A DNA stretch of 64,000 bases from Angelakisella massiliensis (GCF_900104675.1 NZ_LT629945.1:2532756-2596755), one strand, 5' to 3'. Numbered from the stretch's first letter, positions 34,310 through 43,374 are shown. Program-made: numbers and translations. The notes: generated by a model from the sequence alone, not told the origin.

Positions 34310-35257
34310 TCAGGCAAGGTCCATCTCCCGCAGCTTTACCTGCTGGAGGATGTTGGCTGTAGCCAGCCTTGCGGGAGGATTGGTACCGTCGGTCAGACAG
34401 GCCGCCGTACCGAAAGCCGTCGCCATCCGCACACAATTTTCCAGATCTCTGCCCTGCTGCATCGACATAATGAATCCAGCCAGTGCACTGTCTCCGGCGC
34501 CTACCGATGACACAACGTCAATTTCCGGTACCTCCGCACGGATGGCTCTGTCATGGCCCACATACATCAGCCCCTCCTGACCAACGCTGATGATGCAGTG
34601 CTCCACACCGTGGGCGTTCATATCCCGGCCAATTTCAACCATTTCTTTCCAGTTGACCATCTTTCTGCCTACGATGCCGCAAAGCTCCGCGTAATTGGGC
34701 TTGATGGCCCATGGCTTGATCTCATAAATATCCTCCTGCACCAGCGAGGAGGTATCAAGGGCGATCTTTGCTCCCAAGCTGTGAATATGGGCGCAGATCT
34801 GCTTGAAAATACGGGAATTGATCCCCTTGGGCAAACTGCCGGAAATCACTACCAGACTGCCAGCCTCCACAGATTCGGCCAATACCTTCTGGATCTCATC
34901 CACAGCCTCGTATTCCACATAAAAGCCTTCCCGCAAAAGTCTGGTAACAGTGCGGTCCGGCTGAACGATGCTGATATTTTCACGGATGTAGCCTTCAATG
35001 GTGATAATGCGGTAATGGACCCGTTCATTGCGCAGCTGCTGCTCATAGCGGTGGAGATTATGACATCCCGCCAGAACAATCGCCAAATTGTCCACATCAT
35101 AATACCGCAGGGTGCGGGAAACATTTACAGCCTTGCCTGCGGCGTCATACCGCTCGTCCTGTACGATGTTGTCGCTGTCCGGCATCAGTGTTTCGGTCCA
35201 CAGGGTCACATCCAGCGCCGGATTGAGGGAAAGGGTGATTATCTTACTAAACATCAT
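34310..35257 (-). CDS. PfkB-family phosphosugar kinase (1-phosphofructokinase type)
   Basis: 315 residues. It begins IITLSLNPALDVT, the signature of the FruK/LacC branch. Then come the glycine-rich AAGKAVNVSRTLRYY, VISGSLPKG, the KPNYAEL segment and the catalytic SSVGAGDSALAGF. Most relatives phosphorylate fructose-1-P or tagatose-6-P. No PTS genes are nearby to decide. GAGG lies seven bases before the first of two adjacent ATGs. The leader contains a G/C-rich hairpin with a T-rich tail just after a TATAAT box, which may be an attenuator or the terminator of the upstream operon. Confidence 0.88.
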   Translation of the reverse strand: MMFSKIITLSLNPALDVTLWTETLMPDSDNIVQDERYDAAGKAVNVSRTLRYYDVDNLAIVLAGCHNLHRYEQQLRNERVHYRIITIEGYIRENISIVQPDRTVTRLLREGFYVEYEAVDEIQKVLAESVEAGSLVVISGSLPKGINSRIFKQICAHIHSLGAKIALDTSSLVQEDIYEIKPWAIKPNYAELCGIVGRKMVNWKEMVEIGRDMNAHGVEHCIISVGQEGLMYVGHDRAIRAEVPEIDVVSSVGAGDSALAGFIMSMQQGRDLENCVRMATAFGTAACLTDGTNPPARLATANILQQVKLREMDLA

Positions 35258-35315
35258 TCGCCATCCTCTTCATCTGATCAGGTACGGTTTTTCTGCCATT
35301 CCGGTATAAAAGAAG

Positions 35316-35358
35316 GGCGGCCGCCTGGACGCAGCCGCCAAAAGCTATTTCTATTATA
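35316..35358 (-). promoter_or_regulatory. TATAAT box followed by a terminator-like hairpin
   Basis: On the minus strand TATAAT (35358-35353) has only a weak -35 (AGGCAG, 17 bases away). A GGCGGC / GCCGCC stem (35339-35334 / 35321-35316) with CTTCTTTTAT behind it follows. The hairpin ends the activase operon or attenuates the kinase gene. Confidence 0.45.
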
Positions 35359-35491
35359 CAAAATCCGGAGCCCCACTGCCTATGAGCAAATCTGTCAAAG
35401 AAACTCAAATTTCCCGCGAAGTTATGGTAAAAAAGTAGGTGGGGCGGATTCTCTCTTTTCCTTACCACTTCCACAGTACACAAAAAGGAAG

Positions 35492-36400
35492 TTAATGGGA
35501 AGGATACACCCCTTCCAGGTGAAAGGACGGGGTATAATCGGCTGTTGCGGAGCTTTTTTCCTGCATATAGCCGGGCATACCCAGTTCTGCCGCACGGTTG
35601 ACCACCTGATTATACTCATAGCTGCTCACCGGACGGGTCAGCTCCTTCCAGGGGCCCTGATAGAAAGAAGGCGTGTACTGGCTCATCAGGCTCAGCAGAA
35701 CGGTTTCACACCCAAAACGCTGCCACAGCCATTCCACCACCGCGGCGGAATCCTTCCGGCCTCCGGGAAGCACCAGATGCCGCACCACCACGCCCTTTTG
35801 GAGAAGGCCGTCCTCTCCCAGGCGGAAGGGTCCGGTTTGACGGACCATCTCCTCAATGGCGGCGGAAGCTGCCGCGAAATAATCCTCCGCACCGGAATAT
35901 TTTTTCCCCCGGGCACTGTCCACATATTTCAGATCCGGCAGATAAATATCCACCGCTCCCTCCAGCATCCGCAGCGTTTCCACCCGCTCATAGCCGCCGG
36001 TATTATAGACAATGGGAATGCTCAGCCGTGGACGGGCCAGCTCCAGCGCTTCCAGAATCCAGGGAACATACTGAGTGGGGCTGACCAGATTGATATTGTG
36101 GGCTCCCTGCTGCTCCAGCTCCAGAAAGATGTCCGCCAAACGTCGGGTGGTAATGGCCGCTCCGAAATTTTCCCGGCTGATCTCCCTGTTCTGACAAAAA
36201 CAGCATCGTAAAGGACAGCCGGAAAAAAACACCGCACCGGAACCCCGGCTGCCGCTGATACAGGGTTCCTCCCACTGATGAAGGGCAGCCCTGGCGATGC
36301 GCACCTCACTGCCGCCGCCGCAGAAACCCGCTGTCCGGGTCCGGTCCGCCCCGCACAACCGTGGGCAAAGAGTACAGTGGGAAGGGACAAGTGATTCCAC
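35492..36400 (-). CDS. Radical-SAM protein, PflA-like activating-enzyme family
   Basis: 302 residues. The N-terminal cysteine pattern CTLCPRLCG...GFCG precedes the radical-SAM cluster motif FSGCPLRCCFCQNREIS (CX3CX2C). Later come NTGGYERVETL, DIYLPDLKY and RHLVLPGG. This is the 'putative pyruvate formate-lyase activating enzyme' group, whose clients are mostly unknown. The start is GTG with AAGGAGG eleven bases upstream. It sits 15 bases after the ECF S-component gene, as the third gene of a minus-strand operon. No glycyl radical enzyme is present in the window. Confidence 0.87.
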   Translation of the reverse strand: MESLVPSHCTLCPRLCGADRTRTAGFCGGGSEVRIARAALHQWEEPCISGSRGSGAVFFSGCPLRCCFCQNREISRENFGAAITTRRLADIFLELEQQGAHNINLVSPTQYVPWILEALELARPRLSIPIVYNTGGYERVETLRMLEGAVDIYLPDLKYVDSARGKKYSGAEDYFAAASAAIEEMVRQTGPFRLGEDGLLQKGVVVRHLVLPGGRKDSAAVVEWLWQRFGCETVLLSLMSQYTPSFYQGPWKELTRPVSSYEYNQVVNRAAELGMPGYMQEKSSATADYTPSFHLEGVYPSH

Positions 36401-36415
36401 TAAAACAAAACCTCC

Positions 36416-36919
36416 TTACAGCTGGGAGCGCAGCGCCCGATACACCAGCGCCGCCACCAGGGTATTGGCGATTCCACCCACCAGCAAAGACGGGATATAA
36501 GCGAAGTAAAGGGCCCATCCCCCTACCGGCAGCACCAGCAGCGCCGCTACAAAGCTGTTGCCCAAAGAAGCCAGCACCACCGCCGCCGCCAAAGAGGGGA
36601 CGCTTCCCTTCCGGCCCACCAGGCGGAACAGCAGCGCCAGCAGCGCCATTACCAGAGCGAGAGCCAGATGCATGGGCAGGCTCATGGGAAAACCGGAAAG
36701 AGCGGAGGTGAGCAAATGTCCCGCCGCAATCACCACTGCTCCCTGCCACCCTCCCATGGCCAGAGCCGCAAAATATCCCGGGCAGGAATCAAAGGCCACT
36801 GTTCCAAAGGGACTGGGAATCTTAATGAGAGCGCCGACAGCGCTCATGCCTACCAGCAGGCCCATCCAGACCAGTGTGCGGGTAGCGGTTTTGGTCATCT
36901 GCATCGTCTTGTTCATCAT
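36416..36919 (-). CDS. ECF transporter S component (vitamin uptake, substrate unknown)
   Basis: 167 residues with five or six membrane helices. The first helix begins TRTLVWMGLLVGMSAVGALIKIP, with the loop GTVAFDSCPGYFAALAMGGWQGA. These are typical of S components that bind a vitamin and dock on a shared EcfAAT module. The energising genes are not in the window. The start ATG overlaps the stop of the upstream gene (ATGATGA), so the genes are coupled. Vitamin identity cannot be read. Cobalamin precursors or thiamine-type substrates are possibilities only. Confidence 0.85.
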   Translation of the reverse strand: MMNKTMQMTKTATRTLVWMGLLVGMSAVGALIKIPSPFGTVAFDSCPGYFAALAMGGWQGAVVIAAGHLLTSALSGFPMSLPMHLALALVMALLALLFRLVGRKGSVPSLAAAVVLASLGNSFVAALLVLPVGGWALYFAYIPSLLVGGIANTLVAALVYRALRSQL

Positions 36920-38412
36920 CTTTCTCCCTTTCCTTGTTCATCTTTTTCCAAAGGCCGCAAAGCCCCATTCTCACACCAGGCTGCCGGTCCATGGCCCCCG
37001 CAGAGAAGCACCGGCTGCACTGGGGACTGCCCCAGCAGCTCCAGCACTCCAAAGCGCATAGCCTTTGCCTTTCTGGAATCCAGGTTGACGCTGGTCATCA
37101 GTTCCGGAGCCAGCTTGCTGAACTCCCGCAGTTCCGGGGAAAATCCGGCGATATTCACCACAATATCCCCGGTAAAGGCCACACCCCGGTCCCGGCAGAA
37201 AAATGCCATCTCCCCCGGCAGATGGCCGCCGCTGCCTTCCCAGACCTCAAAGGTCATATCCCCCACCTGGAAAGACCCGATCTCCAGCAGCTGGTCGTGC
37301 TCTCCGCAGTCCTTTTCATCAAAATAGTGGAACCGCTCCGGCGCTGGGGGATGATACCAGGATACGATACGGCTCAGGCGGCTGTAACCCATACACTGCT
37401 CTTTCTCTTCCCGCTTGTCCGGCAGCCCCGCTGCCTGAAGGGCCAGCGCTTCGCCGCTTTTTCGGTTGAGCCAGATCTTCCCTTCCCCCAGTACCGACAA
37501 AAGCCCGCAGTGGTCCACATCGGCGTGGGTGATGAGCAGCCGCTTTTTCTGCTGCTGCCACTGGGGAAACAGCTGCCGCAGCAGCGCCAGCATCTCCTCC
37601 GCGTAAACAGCAAAGCCGCTGTCAATGAGGGTCAGTCCTTCCGGGGACTCCAATATATAGGTATTGCTGCCGCAGGGCGGCTCGATGACGGTCATGCGCA
37701 CCTGGGGCGACAGGCGCATACAGGACAGCTGCGCGTGAAAAGCCGCTCCCTTTCTGCTATGTACAAAGCGGGCAAAAGACCGCACATCCTCAAATACCTG
37801 CCGCTGTTTTTCTCCCCGGGCGTCCAGCACCTGAAGAATGCGGTCCGTCTCCGCAATAAACTGGAGGGTGGCTTCCCGGCTCAGCCCCGCGATCCGGGCC
37901 ATCTCTCCCCCAAAGCGGAGATAAAAAACAGTGTTGTCCAGCGTGGTCTCACTGTCGTCATAGTCCACCACCGACACCGGATAAAGGGCGCTCAGCTCCT
38001 CCAGCACATGACGAACGGCATCCGGCTGGCTGACAAGCAGCCCCATCCGAAACCGCCGGTCCGGTGAGCCGCCGGAATAATAGTTGAGATAGGAAATATT
38101 GATCTGATGCCGGTCCAGCACCTCCAGCGCCGGATACAGCTCCCCCGGCGCGTCCGGAATCTGAAGATCCACCACCAGCACCCTGGTCTGCTCCCCCGGG
38201 TCGGTCAGGTAGCCGATCTGAGCCAGCATACGCTGAATCTCCTTATGAGCTTCCTCTGTGGCTGTCACATCCAGAAAAATGGTGTGGGCATCCACCGCCT
38301 TGTTGTAGCTGACCCGGGCCAAATTTCCCCCCTGGGCGGCAATGATCCCTGCCGCGGCTTTGAATGCCCCTGCCCGGTCAGGAGTTCGGGTGACATAGGT
38401 TCTTGTTTCCAT
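36916..38412 (-). CDS. ACT-ACT-metallo-beta-lactamase fusion protein
   Basis: 498 residues. Two ACT domains occur in tandem (~3-70, RTPDRAGAFKAAAGIIAAQGG, and ~76-150, PDAPGELYPALEVLDRHQINI). ACT domains bind amino acids. A helical linker and a metallo-beta-lactamase fold (~235-480) follow, with metal motif THADVDHCG (residues 295-303), a later GSGGHLPGEMAFF and LCGGHGPA. The HxHxDH motif reads H296-A-D298-V-D300-H301, so one usual histidine is Asp. GGAGG lies seven bases before ATG 38412. It leads an operon with the S component and the radical-SAM activase. Confidence 0.82.
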   Translation of the reverse strand: METRTYVTRTPDRAGAFKAAAGIIAAQGGNLARVSYNKAVDAHTIFLDVTATEEAHKEIQRMLAQIGYLTDPGEQTRVLVVDLQIPDAPGELYPALEVLDRHQINISYLNYYSGGSPDRRFRMGLLVSQPDAVRHVLEELSALYPVSVVDYDDSETTLDNTVFYLRFGGEMARIAGLSREATLQFIAETDRILQVLDARGEKQRQVFEDVRSFARFVHSRKGAAFHAQLSCMRLSPQVRMTVIEPPCGSNTYILESPEGLTLIDSGFAVYAEEMLALLRQLFPQWQQQKKRLLITHADVDHCGLLSVLGEGKIWLNRKSGEALALQAAGLPDKREEKEQCMGYSRLSRIVSWYHPPAPERFHYFDEKDCGEHDQLLEIGSFQVGDMTFEVWEGSGGHLPGEMAFFCRDRGVAFTGDIVVNIAGFSPELREFSKLAPELMTSVNLDSRKAKAMRFGVLELLGQSPVQPVLLCGGHGPAAWCENGALRPLEKDEQGKGER

Positions 38413-38769
38413 ACCATTCCTCCCCCACAGCAAAGCTCAAACAAAAATGCCCCGCCGTGAAGCCTTTTCTCTTCCTTCCACCCATTTTCCGCTGCTCCAT
38501 GGGCAGACTCGCTTCCATCTTTCCCCAAGCCGCCTGGTATAAAATATTTCCATACATTTTCCGGCATCCGATCTTGTGGAAACTCTTTTTTGAAATCTTA
38601 TTCAATATACCATATTTTCAGCTCTTTCCGCAACGCTATTCCAAGGATTTCACCAAAAGCCGCGGAATATTTTATCGTTAAATAGACAAATTTTACCTCT
38701 TTGCAGTCTGATCTCCTTTTTGTTTTCGCTGAAAAAAGAAACAAAATGCGAAAAACAACAAAAACGCTC
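38413..38769. other. Divergent gap left of the riboswitch promoter
   Basis: 357 A/T-rich bases between the ACT-MBL start and the rightward molybdenum leader. TATA-like boxes occur on both strands (for example near 38539 and 38605) but none with a good -35. No gene is seen. Confidence 0.45.
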
Positions 38770-38798
38770 TGGCATTTTTTCTCCTTTTCCTGTATAAT
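38770..38798 (+). promoter_or_regulatory. Promoter of the molybdenum-cofactor cluster
   Basis: TATAAT at 38793-38798 with TGGCAT 17 bases upstream (or CTGGCA at 18). Confidence 0.6.
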
Positions 38799-38804
38799 AA
38801 ATAA

Positions 38805-38972
38805 CAATCAATCCTCGAGCCTGCTGTCCTACGGGACCGCCTATGGAAAGCAGGCCGGATGGCTTACCGCTGTCCAAAGGGTGTTCCGGGAAACCGGGGC
38901 GCCTTCCGCTTTGAAAAGGGGAGCGTAACGGGTAAATTCTGCCTGTCCCTTCCCGGGGCAGGTTTTTTTATA
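38805..38972 (+). promoter_or_regulatory. Probable Moco-family (MOCO_RNA_motif) riboswitch with terminator
   Basis: The leader contains CCTCGAGCC, the hairpin GTCCTACGGGAC, GGCCGGATGGC, and TTCCGGGAAACCGGG forming a GAAA-type capped stem, the mixture of short paired segments seen in Moco RNAs. It ends in a strong intrinsic terminator (38942-38969: CCTGTCCC / GGGGCAGG plus seven T), 72 bases before the first gene. The downstream genes are all for molybdenum cofactor, which supports the call strongly. Molybdenum versus tungsten cofactor (Moco versus Tuco) cannot be settled by eye. Confidence 0.75.
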
Positions 38973-39041
38973 CCCGGAAATGATCCGCGTTCAAATCCAG
39001 CCGGCGGCATCTCCACGGCAGAAAGAAAGGAAGCGACCCTG

Positions 39042-40067
39042 ATGAAACTCATCAACACCACCGACGCGGTAGGTCATGTTCTGTGCCACGACATCACCCA
39101 GATCATCCCCGGCGTCACAAAAGACGCTGTATTCCGCAAGGGGCACATTGTCACTGAGGAAGACATCCCGGTGCTGCTCTCGGTAGGCAAGGAACATCTT
39201 TACGTCTGGGAAAAGGACGAAAATATGCTTCATGAAAATGAAGCGGCACAGATTCTTTACGAAGTCTGCAAAAACGAGCATATGAGCCCCACCCCCGTCA
39301 AAGAGGGAAAAATCGAACTGATCGCCGACGTGGACGGCGTGTTCAAAGTGGATGTGGAACGTCTGGAAGCAGTCAACAGCCTGGACGACATCATGATTGC
39401 CACCCGCCACAACAACTTCCCCGTCAAAAAGGGAGACAAACTGGCGGGCACCCGGATCATCCCCCTGGTGATCGAAAAAGAGCGGATGGAACAGGTGCGT
39501 CAGGTGGCTGGGGACAAGCCCCTGCTGGCGCTGCTGCCCTATCAGAAAAAGAAGGTGGGTATCGTCACCACCGGCAGCGAGGTCTACCACGGCCGCATCA
39601 AGGACGCTTTCGGTCCGGTCATCCGGGACAAGCTGGCGGAATATGACGCTCAGGTACTGGGGCAGACCATTGTGGACGATAACCAGGAAATGATCACCGG
39701 CGCCATCCGCTCCTGGCTGGACCAGGGAGCCGACATGGTGGTATGTACCGGCGGCATGAGCGTGGACCCTGACGACCTGACCCCCAGCTCCATCAAGGCC
39801 CTTGGGGGAGAGATCGTCACCTATGGCGCTCCCGTGCTGCCGGGCGCCATGTTCCTGCTTTCTTATGTAAACGGCAATATTCCCGTCATGGGGCTGCCCG
39901 GCTGCGTCATGTACGCCGCCCGCACCATCTTCGATCTGGTGCTGCCCCGGGTGATGGCGGGAGAACAGCTGACCAAAAAAGACCTGGTCAAGCTGGGGCA
40001 CGGCGGCCTCTGCCTGGGGTGCAAGCCTTGCCATTATCCCTATTGCAGCTTCGGCAAAGGAGAGTAA
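39042..40067 (+). CDS. Molybdopterin-binding protein (MoeA-like) with C-terminal Cys cluster
   Basis: 341 residues. The N-terminal ~160 residues resemble the MoeA substrate-handling region. The following MoCF_biosynth domain has GIVTTGSEVYHGRIKDAFGP, DMVVCTGGMSVDPDDLTP and VMGLPGCVMYAARTIFD. The last 20 residues hold four cysteines spaced C-x2-C-x2-C-x4-C (LCLGCKPCHYPYCSF), able to bind iron-sulfur or zinc, which ordinary MoeA lacks. The start follows AAAGGAAG and begins at MKLINTTDAVGHVL. A longer frame would read into the riboswitch. It is the first gene after the leader. Its job is probably molybdate insertion or cofactor maturation. Confidence 0.85.
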   Translation: MKLINTTDAVGHVLCHDITQIIPGVTKDAVFRKGHIVTEEDIPVLLSVGKEHLYVWEKDENMLHENEAAQILYEVCKNEHMSPTPVKEGKIELIADVDGVFKVDVERLEAVNSLDDIMIATRHNNFPVKKGDKLAGTRIIPLVIEKERMEQVRQVAGDKPLLALLPYQKKKVGIVTTGSEVYHGRIKDAFGPVIRDKLAEYDAQVLGQTIVDDNQEMITGAIRSWLDQGADMVVCTGGMSVDPDDLTPSSIKALGGEIVTYGAPVLPGAMFLLSYVNGNIPVMGLPGCVMYAARTIFDLVLPRVMAGEQLTKKDLVKLGHGGLCLGCKPCHYPYCSFGKGE

Positions 40068-40073
40068 GGACCT

Positions 40074-41279
40074 ATGGAAACGCGCATTTCACTGGAGCGG
40101 GCCATCCAACTGCTGCTGGAGCGGTTCTCTCCTATTACCGACACCGTTCTGCTGCCTTTGGATGAAGCGAATGGCCGTATTCTGGCTCAGGACGTTTATT
40201 CCCCCATCGCCCAGCCTCCCTTTGACCGCTCCCCTCTGGACGGCTACGCTCTGCGGTCCAAGGATATCGCCGGTGCTTCCCCCGACTGTCCCGTTACCCT
40301 GGAGGTCATCGGAGAAAATTGTGCCGGAAGCGTGTTCGATGGCGTTGTGGGACCGGGACAAGCTTTGCGGATCATGACCGGGGCCTGTCTGCCCAAGGGC
40401 TGTGACTGCGTTATCCGTCAGGAGGACACCGACTGCGGAGAGAAAATGGTAGCAGTGTACCGCCCTGTCCGTCATCATCAGAACTACTGCTTTGCCGGAG
40501 AGGATATGAAGCAGGGACAGCTGCTGATGAAAGCGGGAGAAAAGCTGAACTTTGCCCATCTGGGGGTTCTGGCTGCCGCCGGAATCGACCGTGCGCTGGT
40601 TTACCGTCCCCTCCGGGCAGCGATCCTCAACACTGGCGATGAAGTGATGCTCCCCGGGCAGCCTTTGCTTCCGGGTAAGATCTATAACGCCAACCGGCAG
40701 CTGCTGGCCTCCCGTCTTCAGGATCTGGGCATCCGATTGGTGGATGACCGTCAGGTGGGAGATGATCCGGAGCTGGCTGCTTCCTTCCTGCGGCAGATGC
40801 TGCCTCAGGTGGATTTCATGATCACCACCGGCGGCGTTTCGGTGGGCAAAAAGGATATTATGCATCAGGTGCTGCCCCTCTGCGGCGCGGAGCAAATTTT
40901 CTGGCGTTTGCAGATGAAACCTGGCACCCCCATGATTGGCGCCTGTCTGGAAGGAAAGCCGGTACTGTGTCTGTCCGGCAATCCCTTCGCCTCCATCGCC
41001 ACCTTTGAACTGGTGGTTCGGCCGCTGCTGGCCCGGTTGGGTTCGGATTCCTCTCTGACTTATCAAACAGTCACCGGGGTGCTGGCAGAGGGCTTTGATA
41101 AAGAAAGCATGGGTCGCCGCTTTATCCGGGCCCGCTATGAAAACGGAACCGTTCATCTTCCCCAGAACCATTCCTCCGGGGTGCTGGCCTCCCTCATCGG
41201 CTGCAACGCTCTGGTGGATATTCCCGCCGGAAGTCCTCCCCTCCCCTCAGGGACGGAGGTTCAAACCATCCTGCTGTAA
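40074..41279 (+). CDS. moeA: Molybdopterin molybdenumtransferase
   Basis: 401 residues, normal MoeA length. Domains I-II have PFDRSPLDGYALRS and PGQALRIMTGACLPKGCDCVIRQED. Domain III has AILNTGDEVMLPG, MITTGGVSVGKKD and CLSGNPFAS. Domain IV forms the last ~75 residues. The enzyme inserts molybdate into adenylylated molybdopterin with release of AMP. GGAGAGTAAGGA precedes the ATG, six bases after the upstream stop. It is therefore the second MoeA-type protein in the same operon. Confidence 0.94.
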   Translation: METRISLERAIQLLLERFSPITDTVLLPLDEANGRILAQDVYSPIAQPPFDRSPLDGYALRSKDIAGASPDCPVTLEVIGENCAGSVFDGVVGPGQALRIMTGACLPKGCDCVIRQEDTDCGEKMVAVYRPVRHHQNYCFAGEDMKQGQLLMKAGEKLNFAHLGVLAAAGIDRALVYRPLRAAILNTGDEVMLPGQPLLPGKIYNANRQLLASRLQDLGIRLVDDRQVGDDPELAASFLRQMLPQVDFMITTGGVSVGKKDIMHQVLPLCGAEQIFWRLQMKPGTPMIGACLEGKPVLCLSGNPFASIATFELVVRPLLARLGSDSSLTYQTVTGVLAEGFDKESMGRRFIRARYENGTVHLPQNHSSGVLASLIGCNALVDIPAGSPPLPSGTEVQTILL

Positions 41280-41294
41280 AGGAGTATTTCCCCT

Positions 41295-41804
41295 ATGGAA
41301 CAAAAACTCACCCATTTTGACCAACATGGCAACGCCATTATGGTAGATGTTTCTGATAAAGAAGTTACCCAGCGCATCGCCACCGCCCGGGGCTCCATCC
41401 ATGTCAACCGCCCCACCTTTGAAGCCATCCAAAACGGCACTGCCAAAAAGGGCGACGTGCTGGGGGTTGCCCGTGTGGCGGGCATCATGGCCGCCAAGCG
41501 CACCTGGGAACTGATTCCCATGTGTCATCCCCTGATGCTGACCAAATGTACCATCGATTTTGAGCTGCACGAGGAGGACCTGCGGGTGGACGCCTTCTGT
41601 ACCGTCAAGGTGGGAGGCAAAACCGGCGTGGAGATGGAAGCCCTCACCGGCGTCAATGTAGCGCTGCTGACCATCTACGATATGTGCAAGGCTATGGACC
41701 GGGCCATGGAGATCACTCAGGTTTACCTCTGCCACAAGGCGGGAGGCAAGAGCGGCGAGTTCATCTCCCCCCGGCTGCAGCAAACCGATCATTATCAAGA
41801 GTAA
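41295..41804 (+). CDS. moaC: Cyclic pyranopterin monophosphate synthase
   Basis: 169 residues. The motifs are [43 protein letters not shown] and [26 protein letters not shown]. Together these are the complete MoaC active-site set. It converts the MoaA product 3',8-cyclo-GTP to cPMP. AAAGGAG lies before the ATG, 15 bases after moeA. Next comes moaA, so both halves of step one are adjacent. Confidence 0.97.
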   Translation: MEQKLTHFDQHGNAIMVDVSDKEVTQRIATARGSIHVNRPTFEAIQNGTAKKGDVLGVARVAGIMAAKRTWELIPMCHPLMLTKCTIDFELHEEDLRVDAFCTVKVGGKTGVEMEALTGVNVALLTIYDMCKAMDRAMEITQVYLCHKAGGKSGEFISPRLQQTDHYQE

Positions 41805-41817
41805 GGAGGCGGCCTGA

Positions 41818-42807
41818 TTGCTGGACCGTCAAAACAGAACCATTGATTATCTGCGCATTTCCGTTACCGATAAATGCAATCTTCGCTGTACTTATTGTAT
41901 GCCCGCCGATGGCGTGGAGGATCTGACCCACGAGGAAGTTCTTTCCTTTGAGGAGATCCTCCGGGTGGTAAAAGCCATGGTGCCCCTTGGGGTCAAAAAG
42001 ATCAAACTGACCGGCGGAGAGCCGCTGGTGCGGAAAAACCTGGTGTACTTAGTGGAGCAGCTTCATCAGCTCCCCGGCATTGAAGATATCACCATGACCA
42101 CCAACGGCCTGCTGCTGGAAGAAAATCTTCCCGCATTGCTCAAAGCCGGTCTCACCGCTGTCAACATCAGCCTGGACACCCTGGACCCGGACCGCTTCCG
42201 GCAGATCACCCGCCGGGAAGGATTGGACAAAGTCCTTTCCGCTCTGGATGCCGCTTCCCGCAGTTCCCTTCGTTCAGTGAAAATCAACTGCCTGGCGGTG
42301 AAGGAATTTAACGAGGAAGAGCTGCCCCGGCTGGCTCTGCTGGCCAAGGACCGGGAAATTGAGGTGCGCTTCATCGAGCTGATGCCCATCGGTTTCGGCA
42401 AAACTCTCACTCCTATCCCCAATACCCAGATCCTGGAGACGCTGGAACAGGTGTACGGCAAGTCGGTTCCCTATGAGGGACGCCTGGGCAACGGTCCCGC
42501 CGTCTACTATCAGCTTCCCGGCTTCCAGGGAAAAATCGGCTTTATCAGCGCCGTCAGCCATCGGTTTTGCAGCCAGTGCAACCGGGTGCGTCTGACTTCC
42601 AGCGGTTTTCTCAAGCTCTGCCTGCATTATAATAACGGCATCGAGCTGAGGCCCTTACTGCGGGACGGCATCAGCGACCATCAGCTGACCGAGACCCTGC
42701 GGGAAGCCATCTACAACAAGCCCCTCCACCACAGCTTTGACGGCGTCAAGCCGGAGGGCGAGGATGACCAGCTGGAGCTGAAGAATATGTCCCAGATCGG
42801 CGGTTAA
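41818..42807 (+). CDS. moaA: GTP 3',8-cyclase (radical SAM)
   Basis: 329 residues. The N-terminal [4Fe-4S] motif is Cys20, Cys24, Cys27 (CNLRCTYCMP). The glycine motif KLTGGEPLVRKNL and ITMTTNGLLL follow. The C-terminal second cluster site is FCSQCNRVRLTSSGFLKLCL. The enzyme turns GTP into 3',8-cyclo-7,8-dihydro-GTP. The start is TTG with AAGGAGG nine bases before it. The extreme C-terminal GG needed for activity in many MoaA proteins is present (SQIGG). Confidence 0.97.
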   Translation: MLDRQNRTIDYLRISVTDKCNLRCTYCMPADGVEDLTHEEVLSFEEILRVVKAMVPLGVKKIKLTGGEPLVRKNLVYLVEQLHQLPGIEDITMTTNGLLLEENLPALLKAGLTAVNISLDTLDPDRFRQITRREGLDKVLSALDAASRSSLRSVKINCLAVKEFNEEELPRLALLAKDREIEVRFIELMPIGFGKTLTPIPNTQILETLEQVYGKSVPYEGRLGNGPAVYYQLPGFQGKIGFISAVSHRFCSQCNRVRLTSSGFLKLCLHYNNGIELRPLLRDGISDHQLTETLREAIYNKPLHHSFDGVKPEGEDDQLELKNMSQIGG

Positions 42808-42874
42808 TCCTCCGCCGGTCTCACATCAATCGCGGCATACCGCCATCCCCTATTTTCAAAAAGGAAGGTCAATC

Positions 42875-43327
42875 ATGGAACAAAAACAAGGCAAAGTCAT
42901 CGCCGTCTGTCTCTCCAAGGAGACCGGCACCAATAAAGTCAACGTGGGCTCCGCCCGCTTCATCGAAAACTGGGGTCTGGAAAATGACGCCCATGGCGGC
43001 AACGGTCACCGTCAGGTGAGTTTGCTCAGTTACGACAAGGTTCAGGAGTTCAACGCCCGGGGCGGCAACGTCAAGGATGGAGACTTCGGGGAAAACCTGG
43101 TGGTGGAAGGCTTTGACTTTAAGAATCTGCCGGTGGGGACTGTCTTTGCCTGCGGCGATGTGGTGCTGGAAATGACCCAGATCGGCAAAAAATGTCATCA
43201 CCACTGCGCCATCTTTGAACGGATGGGCGACTGCATCATGCCCCGGGAAGGGGTCTTCGCCAAGGTGCTTCACGGCGGAGTCATCTCCAATGGGGACATC
43301 ATGACGCTGGTCTCCATCCCTGAGTAA
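42875..43327 (+). CDS. MOSC-domain protein
   Basis: 150 residues forming one MOSC beta-barrel. The motifs are FIENWGLENDAHGG near residue 28, QVSLLSYDK, GDFGENLVVEGFD and the conserved cysteine region EMTQIGKKCHHHCAIFERMGDCIMPREGVFA. MOSC domains bind molybdenum cofactor or sulfur carriers, for example in MoaB/MogA partner genes of Clostridia. It is often next to mogA, as here. AAAGGAAGG lies before the ATG. An enzyme role is not certain and sulfur carriage is an inference from MOCOS-type proteins. Confidence 0.9.
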   Translation: MEQKQGKVIAVCLSKETGTNKVNVGSARFIENWGLENDAHGGNGHRQVSLLSYDKVQEFNARGGNVKDGDFGENLVVEGFDFKNLPVGTVFACGDVVLEMTQIGKKCHHHCAIFERMGDCIMPREGVFAKVLHGGVISNGDIMTLVSIPE

Positions 43328-43374
43328 GGGAAAGCATTTCTTTTTGATTTTCACCGAACAGGAGTGTATCATCC

